Shown: positions 1-5,051 of the stretch, in pieces
How the letters are laid out: each line of letters starts with the position of its first letter
Numbering within the stretch: the stretch's first letter is position 1
Source of the DNA: Lysobacteraceae bacterium
Lineage (GTDB): Bacteria; Pseudomonadota; Gammaproteobacteria; Xanthomonadales; Xanthomonadaceae
DNA: 10,316 bases
Reading direction: 5' to 3'
NCBI GenBank assembly: GCA_027483745.1
Contig: JAIXTZ010000249.1
Span: 1-10,316 of the forward strand
Notes under the pieces: model-generated
Seen by the model: only the letters and a program-made list of their open reading frames with translations
What the model was told of the DNA's origin: nothing
Database searches by the model: none
Program-made: the position numbers and the translations under genes

Positions 1-34
1 CAACGACATCCTGCAAATCCAGCCGCTGGCCTGA
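1..34 (+). CDS. minC: MinC septum-site inhibitor, C-terminal end (5' truncated by window)
   Basis: Only the last ten codons and the TGA stop (32-34) are inside the window; they read NDILQIQPLA. MinC is the FtsZ-polymerisation inhibitor that MinD recruits to the membrane near the cell poles. The identification rests mainly on position: minD starts 27 bp downstream and minE follows, the usual minCDE order. The short hydrophobic tail also resembles the ending of the MinC C-terminal beta-helix domain. Too little sequence is present to assess function. The gap to minD contains only the minD ribosome binding site, so the three genes almost certainly share a transcript. Confidence 0.8.
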   Translation, partial: NDILQIQPLA

Positions 35-61
35 CGGCCACACAAAGACGGAGAAACGACC

Positions 62-871
62 TTGGCGGAAATCCTCGTAGTCACCTCGGGCAAGGGCGGC
101 GTCGGCAAGACGACGACCTCGGCCAGCATCGCCATGGGCCTCGCCCGCGCCGGCAAGAAGACCGCGGTCATCGACTTCGACGTCGGCCTGCGCAATCTCG
201 ACCTGATCATGGGCTGCGAGCGCCGCGTGGTGTACGACTTCGTCAACGTCGTGCACGGCGAAGCCTCACTCAAGCAGGCGCTGATCAAGGACAAGCGCTT
301 CGACAACCTTTACGTGCTGGCCGCGTCGCAGACCCGCGACAAGGACGCGCTGACGAAGGAAGGCGTCGAGAAGGTGCTGAAGGACCTCGCCGACGACGGC
401 TTCGACTTCATCGTCTGCGACAGCCCGGCCGGCATCGAGAAGGGCGCGTTCCTCGCGATGTACTTCGCCGACCGAGCACTCGTGGTGGTGAACCCGGAAG
501 TGTCCTCGGTGCGCGACTCCGACCGCATCCTCGGCCTGCTGCAGAGCAAGACGAAGAAGGCCGAGAACGGCGAACGCATCGAGGAGCACCTCCTGCTGAC
601 CCGCTACAACCCCGAGCGCGTCGAGAAGGGCGAGATGCTCTCCATCGCCGACGTCGAGGAGATCCTCGGCCTCAAGGTGATCGGCGTTATCCCGGAATCG
701 CCGGACGTGCTGCAGGCCTCGAACTCGGGCAATCCGGTGATTCTCGACGACCAGAGCCATGCGGGGCAGGCCTACACCGACGCCATCGCCCGCCTGCTCG
801 GCGAAGAGCGCCCGATGCGCTTCACCACGGCCGAGAAGAAAGGTTTCTTCGCCAAGATCTTCGGGGGCTGA
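62..871 (+). CDS. minD: MinD, septum-site determining ATPase
   Basis: This is the 269-residue ParA/MinD-family ATPase that binds the membrane in its ATP form, recruits MinC and is released by MinE, so that division is blocked at the poles. The deviant Walker A motif KGGVGKTT lies at residues 11-18, with the signature lysine K11 and catalytic K16. The switch I region follows (DFDVGLRNLD, 38-47, with D40), then Walker B/switch II DSPAGIE (120-126). The C-terminal amphipathic membrane-targeting helix (KKGFFAKIFGG, 259-269) is intact. Length matches E. coli MinD (270 aa). The start is TTG at 62, chosen because the conserved MAEI start falls there and GGAG (50-53) sits 8 nt upstream. Only 3 nt separate its stop from minE. 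Confidence 0.97.
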   Translation: MAEILVVTSGKGGVGKTTTSASIAMGLARAGKKTAVIDFDVGLRNLDLIMGCERRVVYDFVNVVHGEASLKQALIKDKRFDNLYVLAASQTRDKDALTKEGVEKVLKDLADDGFDFIVCDSPAGIEKGAFLAMYFADRALVVVNPEVSSVRDSDRILGLLQSKTKKAENGERIEEHLLLTRYNPERVEKGEMLSIADVEEILGLKVIGVIPESPDVLQASNSGNPVILDDQSHAGQAYTDAIARLLGEERPMRFTTAEKKGFFAKIFGG

Positions 872-874
872 GCC

Positions 875-1132
875 ATGGGCCTGTTCGATTTCCTGACGGG
901 CAAGAAACCCGCCACCGCGAACCTCGCGAAGGAACGCCTGCGCATCATCGTCGCGCAGGAGCGCAGCACCCGCGGTGGGCCGGACTACCTGCCCCTGCTG
1001 CAGCGCGAGCTGCTCGAGGTGATCCGCAAGTACGTCAACGTCGACGTCGACGCGGTCAAGGTCGATCTGGTGAAGGACGGCGAGCACGACGTGCTCGACA
1101 TCTCCGTCTCGCTCCCGGACAAGAACGGCTGA
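875..1132 (+). CDS. minE: MinE, topological specificity factor
   Basis: This 85-residue protein stimulates MinD ATPase and drives Min oscillation, so that the inhibitor concentration is lowest at midcell. The N-terminal membrane-targeting segment (MGLFDFLTG, 1-9) is followed by the MinD-interacting segment (about 13-31, [17 protein letters not shown]), then the alpha/beta dimerisation domain (about 35-82, with [13 protein letters not shown] and the closing strand [10 protein letters not shown]). Length is typical of the family (E. coli 88 aa). ATG at 875 lies 3 nt after the minD stop; a G-run at the end of minD (863-867) can serve as its ribosome binding site. A strong GC hairpin begins 6 nt after its stop and probably marks the end of the operon. 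Confidence 0.96.
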   Translation: MGLFDFLTGKKPATANLAKERLRIIVAQERSTRGGPDYLPLLQRELLEVIRKYVNVDVDAVKVDLVKDGEHDVLDISVSLPDKNG

Positions 1133-1138
1133 GAAGAG

Positions 1139-1160
1139 GCCCGCGGCCGCCGCCGCGGGC
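1139..1160 (+). terminator. Perfect 9-bp GC hairpin after minE (probable terminator, no U-tract)
   Basis: GCCCGCGGC (1139-1147) pairs perfectly with GCCGCGGGC (1152-1160) around a 4-nt loop, 6 nt past the minE stop. The following bases are AAACGCG, so there is no T-run and it is not a textbook intrinsic terminator. Position and stability suggest it ends or trims the minCDE transcript. Read-through into the next gene remains possible. Confidence 0.55.
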
Positions 1161-1182
1161 AAACGCGCCGGGACGATCCACG

Positions 1183-1692
1183 ATGGCCACGACGTCGACC
1201 GTGCTCACCCTCGCCGACATTGGCTGGGCCGCGCCTAGCGCCCTGCTCGCCCGCTTCGACCTTGAACTGGTCGAGGTCGAGCCGGGCGAAGCCATCCCCG
1301 GCAGCTACTGGGGCGATGCCGAGGCCGGCATCATCGGCAGCCGCGTCTACGCGCGGGACGACACGCCGGTGCACTCGCTGCTGCACGAGGCCGGCCATCT
1401 GATGGTGATGCCGCCGCCGCGTCGCGCCGCCATCCATACCGACGCGGCGGACACGCAGCGCGAAGAGGACGCCGTCTGCTACCTGCAGCTGCTGCTGGCC
1501 GACGCCCTCCCGGGCTTCGGGCGGGAGCGCGCGTTCGCCGATATGGACGCGTGGGGATACACCTTCCGACGGGGCTCGGCGAAGGCCTGGTTCGAAGGCG
1601 ATGCCGAGGATGCCGCCGCGCACCTGGCCTCGCTGCCGCACCTGCAAGGCCTGCTGCCCACCGCGATGGCAGCGGACACGAGAGCGGCGTAG
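1183..1692 (+). CDS. Uncharacterised HEAGH-motif protein, putative zinc metallopeptidase
   Basis: The 169-residue protein has a zinc-protease motif HEAGH at residues 68-72 (H68, E69, H72), preceded by a hydrophobic-polar run (TPVHSLL) as in zincins. A REEDAVCYLQ segment at 93-102 supplies a glutamate (E94 or E95) about 22 residues later. That is where gluzincins and ImmA/IrrE-like proteins carry their third zinc ligand. There is no signal peptide or membrane segment, so it is probably cytoplasmic. It is too short to be a multidomain protease. I recognise no specific named family; the catalytic role is inferred from the motif alone. ATG at 1183 has only a weak GGGAC upstream. It follows the minE hairpin by 22 bp and precedes a structured 62-bp spacer. 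Confidence 0.8.
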   Translation: MATTSTVLTLADIGWAAPSALLARFDLELVEVEPGEAIPGSYWGDAEAGIIGSRVYARDDTPVHSLLHEAGHLMVMPPPRRAAIHTDAADTQREEDAVCYLQLLLADALPGFGRERAFADMDAWGYTFRRGSAKAWFEGDAEDAAAHLASLPHLQGLLPTAMAADTRAA

Positions 1693-1700
1693 GGTTGGCG

Positions 1701-1748
1701 CCGGACGCCGAGGGACCTCGTCCCCCCGACGGGGCGGCGTCCGGGGAG
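1701..1748 (+). promoter_or_regulatory. Intercistronic hairpin abutting the EF-hand gene ribosome binding site
   Basis: CCGGACGCCG (1701-1710) is the exact reverse complement of CGGCGTCCGG (1735-1744). Within the 24-nt loop a second stem can form: 1716-1722 with 1728-1734, seven pairs including one G-U, with a 5-nt loop. The result is one long hairpin with a 5-nt bulge at 1711-1715. The right arm ends inside the Shine-Dalgarno sequence GGGGAG (1743-1748), which lies 6 nt before the ATG at 1755, so folding would hide its first two bases and crowd the rest. It could be a partial terminator of the upstream gene, a translational control element, or an RNA-stability element. Confidence 0.5.
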
Positions 1749-1754
1749 TGTCCA

Positions 1755-2141
1755 ATGAAGTACTGGATCGGAGGGGCCGCCATCGCGCTGGCCCAGGCCG
1801 TCGTCGCGGCTGATGCGCCGCCGGCGATCGGCAGCATCGAGCCCGCAGCCCTGGTGCAACAGCTCGACCGCAACGCCAATGGTTGCCTCGACCTCGAGGA
1901 AGGGCGGAACTACACCAGCCGTCGTTTCCACCGGCTCGATAGCAACGGCGACAACGTCCTCGATGCCAACGAAGCCCCGCCTTTGCCGGGCGAACCGAGC
2001 GCGGCGCGGCCGATCGGCATCGACGCTTGGCAAGACGCCTACACGGCGCGCTTCACCTCGTTCGATGCGGACGGCAGCAGCTGCCTGAGCGCCGAGGAAA
2101 TCGCCCAAGGCCGTGCGGCCGCCGCCGGAGGTGCCCGATGA
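1755..2141 (+). CDS. Secreted EF-hand calcium-binding protein (three loops)
   Basis: This 128-residue protein begins with a signal peptide (MKYWIGGAAIALAQAVVAA, cleavage likely after A19). Three EF-hand loops follow: D38-E49 (DRNANGCLDLEE), D62-E73 (DSNGDNVLDANE) and D104-E115 (DADGSSCLSAEE). Each has D at loop position 1 and E at position 12. The second loop has N instead of G at position 6 and the third has S, so affinities may differ. The first two loops form a normal pair; the third stands alone with an entering helix at about 90-103. Expected location is the periplasm or outside. The frame is open further upstream to 1551, but ATG 1755 has GGGGAG 6 nt before it and starts the signal peptide. 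Its stop overlaps the next start as ATGA, implying coupling to the DUF3011 gene. Confidence 0.88.
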   Translation: MKYWIGGAAIALAQAVVAADAPPAIGSIEPAALVQQLDRNANGCLDLEEGRNYTSRRFHRLDSNGDNVLDANEAPPLPGEPSAARPIGIDAWQDAYTARFTSFDADGSSCLSAEEIAQGRAAAAGGAR

Positions 2142-2770
2142 GCCGCTGGTTCCCCACCCTCCTCCTCGCCGCTGCGGCACTGTTCGGATCGACGTCGGCC
2201 GAGGCAAGCACGACCATCCGCTGCGAATCCACCGACGGTCGCTGGACCGCCTGCCGCGTGGACACCTACGGCGGTGTCACGCTGTCCCGACAGCTCAGTC
2301 GCGCCGGCTGCTGGCAGGGCGACACCTGGGGCTACGACCGCAACCGCATCTGGGTGACGAACGGCTGCCGGGCCGAGTTCCGCGTGGGCGGAAGCCGCCC
2401 GTCCTCATCCTCCGGCAACAACAATGGCGCCCTCGCCGGTGCGCTGATCATGGGGGCCATCGCGGGCGCCGTGATCGCCAACCACAACGACCATGACCGC
2501 GACGACGATCGCCGGCCAGACTGCGGCCCGCGCGGCTGCGGTGACGGATGGGGTGGCGGCGGCTGGAGCGGCGGGGCAGAACGCCACTTCACCTGCGAAT
2601 CGCAGGGCGGGCGGATGACGTGGTGCCGGCAGACCGTGGATCGCCGTGAGCACATCGAACTGACGCGCCAGCTCAGCCGCGGTGACTGCCAATACGGACG
2701 CACGTGGGGCGTCGATCGCGGCGAAGTCTGGGTCGACCAGGGCTGCCGGGCGGAGTTCGTCATCTACTGA
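2138..2770 (+). CDS. Exported protein with two DUF3011 domains
   Basis: The 210-residue protein has a signal peptide (about 1-23, ending AEA). Two copies of a cysteine-rich domain follow, at about 27-83 and 151-210. Both share the pattern CES-x-GR, C, LxRQLSR, C, TWG-x-DR, WV, GCRAEF, with cysteines at 29/39/58/77 and 153/163/184/203 that could form two disulfides per domain. This matches DUF3011, a family of unknown function common in Xanthomonas relatives. The linker holds a small-residue hydrophobic stretch (GALAGALIMGAIAGAVIA, 97-114) resembling a glycine-zipper helix, a His/Asp-rich run (115-126) and a Gly/Cys-rich segment (128-147). ATG 2138 overlaps the EF-hand stop by 4 bp. A longer frame from 2027 lies inside the EF-hand gene and is not the start. 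No enzyme motif is seen. Confidence 0.9.
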   Translation: MSRWFPTLLLAAAALFGSTSAEASTTIRCESTDGRWTACRVDTYGGVTLSRQLSRAGCWQGDTWGYDRNRIWVTNGCRAEFRVGGSRPSSSSGNNNGALAGALIMGAIAGAVIANHNDHDRDDDRRPDCGPRGCGDGWGGGGWSGGAERHFTCESQGGRMTWCRQTVDRREHIELTRQLSRGDCQYGRTWGVDRGEVWVDQGCRAEFVIY

Positions 2771-2779
2771 ACCGGAGTC

Positions 2780-2803
2780 GGCGCGCGACGCTGGTCGCGC
2801 GCC
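2780..2803 (+). terminator. Perfect 10-bp GC hairpin after the DUF3011 gene (no U-tract)
   Basis: GGCGCGCGAC (2780-2789) pairs perfectly with GTCGCGCGCC (2794-2803) around a GCTG loop, 9 nt past the DUF3011 stop. The next bases are GCTCC, without a T-run. It separates the EF-hand/DUF3011 pair from the permease gene and probably ends or protects the upstream transcript. It has the same design as the hairpin after minE. Confidence 0.55.
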
Positions 2804-2846
2804 GCTCCACCGGGCGATGATGGCGGCTCTCGATGCGGATGCCACG

Positions 2847-3773
2847 ATGGCCCTCCACGAATCCTCGGGGCGCTGGCGCCTCGGCCTGCTGCTCGCCCTC
2901 GTCACCGCCACCTGCTGGGCGACCCTGCCCGTCGCCCTGAAGCTGACGCTCGAGCAGGTCGATGCGATCACCCTCACGTGGTTCCGTTTCCTCGTGGCTG
3001 GGGGCGTCATGGGCGCGTGGCTGGCCGCCCGCGGCGGCTTCGCCGCCTTCCGGCCGCTGGCGCCGAAGCACTGGGGCATGCTGCTCGTCGCCGGCCTGAT
3101 GCTGCTCGGCAACTACGTCTTCTACCTGTTGGGCGTGGAGTACACGACGCCGGCCAACGCGCAGCTGATCATCCAGCTCGCGCCGTTGCTGATGGCGCTA
3201 GGGGGCATCCTCGTGTTCAAGGAGCGCTTCGCCCCCGCGCAGTGGCTCGGCCTGCTCGTCATCGCGACCGGGCTCGGCCTGTTCTTCGGAGAGCAGAATG
3301 CGAGCCATGGGGGCGATTACGCCCTCGGTGCGAGCCTCGTGGTGCTCGCGGCCGTCGTGTGGGCGATCTACGCCCTGCTGCAGAAGCAGCTGCTCGTTCG
3401 GCTCTCGTCGCCGGCCGTCCTCGGCGCCATCTACGTGCTCGCCGCCGTGGTGCTCTGGCCGTTCGCCAGCCCCAAGGTTCTGCTGGAACTCGACGCCCTG
3501 CACGCCGCGCTGCTCGGCTACTGCGCGCTCAACACGCTGGTCGCCTACGGCGCGTTCGCCGAGGCGCTGGCGCACTGGGAGGCCTCGCGCGTCTCGGCCA
3601 TCCTCGCCACGACCCCCATCCTTTGCGTCGGCGCCGTCGCTTCAGTGCATGCCGTCTGGCCGTCGCTGATCGCGCCGGAGCAACTCGGGGGAATGGGCTG
3701 GGCCGGCGCACTCCTGGTGCTTGCCGGCTCCGCGGCCGCGAGCCTGCTGGCGGCGCGCAAGCCCGCGGCGTGA
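2847..3773 (+). CDS. EamA/DMT-superfamily permease
   Basis: This is a 308-residue inner-membrane protein with two EamA repeats, about residues 9-140 and 155-300, and roughly ten hydrophobic segments. The first repeat ends in the typical run NAQLIIQLAPLLMALGGIL, then the KERF loop and QWLGLLVIATGLGLFF. The second has CALNTLVAYGAFAEAL and ASRVSAILATTPIL with the closing helix LLVLAGSAAASLL. DMT members export or exchange metabolites such as amino acids or nucleotide derivatives; nothing here fixes the substrate. ATG 2847 gives a normal short cytoplasmic lead, but no start has a good ribosome binding site; ATG 2817 and 2820 are in frame and remain possible. The frame also runs back into the DUF3011 gene, which the hairpin at 2780-2803 argues against using. 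It converges on the efflux gene with a 23-bp gap. Confidence 0.9.
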   Translation: MALHESSGRWRLGLLLALVTATCWATLPVALKLTLEQVDAITLTWFRFLVAGGVMGAWLAARGGFAAFRPLAPKHWGMLLVAGLMLLGNYVFYLLGVEYTTPANAQLIIQLAPLLMALGGILVFKERFAPAQWLGLLVIATGLGLFFGEQNASHGGDYALGASLVVLAAVVWAIYALLQKQLLVRLSSPAVLGAIYVLAAVVLWPFASPKVLLELDALHAALLGYCALNTLVAYGAFAEALAHWEASRVSAILATTPILCVGAVASVHAVWPSLIAPEQLGGMGWAGALLVLAGSAAASLLAARKPAA

Positions 3774-3796
3774 CGCCGGCGGCGGCGGGCATGCCT

Positions 3797-4993
3797 TCAC
3801 GACCACCGCCCGTCACCCCAACGCCAAAGGCCGAACGACAGCAAGGAAAGGAGGCTGGCGGCGACGGCGAGACCCCAAGGGCTCGAAGACAGCGCGGGAG
3901 ACAGCAGTCCCGCGACGCCCGCCTGGAACATCAGTGACAGGAAGGCCTGCATGGACGAGGCGCTGCCCCGTTGCGTCGGATACAGATCGAGCAGCTGCAG
4001 CATCAGCTGCGGGAACACCAGCGCGATGCCGAAACTGAGCAGCATCAAGGGCATCACGGCCCATGGGTAGGCATAGTCCGGCGCCAGCGCCGCGTACGCG
4101 AGGTTCACGCTCGTGGCCAGAAGGCAGCCGATGAATCCCGCGACGACCATCGTCCGCGCGCCAAAGCGCCCGGCCGCGCGACCCGTCGCCCACGCGCCGG
4201 CAAGCATTCCGGTGATCACCGGAACGAAAAACCAGCCGAAGTCCGCCTCGCCCATCCCCAAGTGGGTCATCACCACCGCCGGTGCCGATGCGATGTAGAG
4301 GAACAGCGCCGCGAAGTTCATGGTCGTCACCGCCACCAGCCAGACGAAGCGGCGATGCCGGAGCATGCCGACGTAATTGCCGATGAGCACGCCTGCGTCC
4401 AGTGTCAGGCGGCGTTCCGCCGGATGCGTTTCCGGCAGCACGCGCCACACCAGCGCCCCCAGCACCAGGCTCAAGGCCGCGAGGAACCAGAAGATCGCGT
4501 GCCAGTCGCCGAAGCCGAGGATCCAGCCACCCACGATCGGTGCCAACGCCGGGGCGATGCTGAAGATCATCGACACTTGGCTCATCAGGCGCTGCGCGTC
4601 CTCACCGTCGAACACATCGCGGATGATCGCGCGCCCGACGATCATGCCGACCCCGGCGCAGAGGCCCTGGATGAAGCGGAACAGCAGCAGGGTCGTGAGG
4701 TCGGTGCTCAGCGCACAGCCCACCGATGCGAGGCCGAACAGCGCCGTGCCCCAGAGGATCACCGGGCGCCGCCCCACGGCGTCCGAAATGGCGCCATGGA
4801 ACAGCGACATCAGGCCGTAGCCGAGCAGGTAGCTGCTGATCGTCTGCTGCACCGCCACCGGCGTGTTGCCGAGGTCGTCCGCCATCGCCCCGAAGGCGGG
4901 AAACACCGTATCGATGGAGAACGGACCGATCATGGCCAGCGCCCCAAGCACGAGGGCGAGCCGTGCGCGGGACGCGGTGGCGGTCGAAGTCAT
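3797..4993 (-). CDS. Bcr/CflA-family multidrug efflux MFS transporter
   Basis: The 398-residue, 12-helix proton-driven exporter belongs to the drug:H+ antiporter group that includes bicyclomycin/chloramphenicol pump Bcr. Visible hallmarks are the helix 1 region PFSIDTVFPAF (24-34, with D28), the QQTISSYLLGYG segment (49-60), motif A GAISDAVGRRP (67-77) and RFIQGLCAGVG (106-116). The family signature RAIIRDVF follows (121-128, R125/D126), with the motif C stretch SIAPALAPIVGGWIL (145-159). Length is normal and all parts are present. The actual substrate cannot be read from sequence. ATG at 4993 lies 6 nt downstream of a TAGAAT -10 box on the minus strand, indicating a leaderless message. It is divergent from the ABC exporter and convergent with the EamA gene. 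Confidence 0.93.
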   Translation of the reverse strand: MTSTATASRARLALVLGALAMIGPFSIDTVFPAFGAMADDLGNTPVAVQQTISSYLLGYGLMSLFHGAISDAVGRRPVILWGTALFGLASVGCALSTDLTTLLLFRFIQGLCAGVGMIVGRAIIRDVFDGEDAQRLMSQVSMIFSIAPALAPIVGGWILGFGDWHAIFWFLAALSLVLGALVWRVLPETHPAERRLTLDAGVLIGNYVGMLRHRRFVWLVAVTTMNFAALFLYIASAPAVVMTHLGMGEADFGWFFVPVITGMLAGAWATGRAAGRFGARTMVVAGFIGCLLATSVNLAYAALAPDYAYPWAVMPLMLLSFGIALVFPQLMLQLLDLYPTQRGSASSMQAFLSLMFQAGVAGLLSPALSSSPWGLAVAASLLSLLSFGLWRWGDGRWS

Positions 4994-4999
4994 CCCGTC

Positions 5000-5005
5000 A
5001 TTCTA
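5000..5005 (-). promoter_or_regulatory. -10 box TAGAAT for the Bcr/CflA gene (leaderless start)
   Basis: On the minus strand TAGAAT is followed by six bases (GACGGG) and then ATG at 4993. Transcription starting the usual 6-7 nt after a -10 box would begin at or next to the start codon. There is no Shine-Dalgarno sequence. No convincing -35 box is visible, as is common for this type of promoter in high-GC genomes. Confidence 0.5.
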
Positions 5006-5039
5006 CGAGGCTTCGTCGCCGCCACGCCCCGGACCGCGC

Positions 5040-5045
5040 GACAAT
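5040..5045 (+). promoter_or_regulatory. -10 box GACAAT for the ABC exporter (leaderless start)
   Basis: GACAAT (matching TATAAT at four of six positions) is followed by exactly six bases (GCCCGC) and then ATG at 5052. This mirrors the spacing on the opposite strand 35 bp away. It predicts a transcript beginning at or beside the start codon, and it supports 5052 over the open frame extending upstream to 4863. No good -35 box is seen. Confidence 0.45.
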
Positions 5046-5051
5046 GCCCGC

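Noticed and set aside
3761..3790. Possible bidirectional terminator between the EamA and Bcr/CflA genes
   Set aside because: GCCCGC...GCGGGC and an inner GGCG-TGA-CGCC pairing exist, but a 7-nt bulge interrupts them and there is no T-run on either strand; GC-rich chance pairing is likely.
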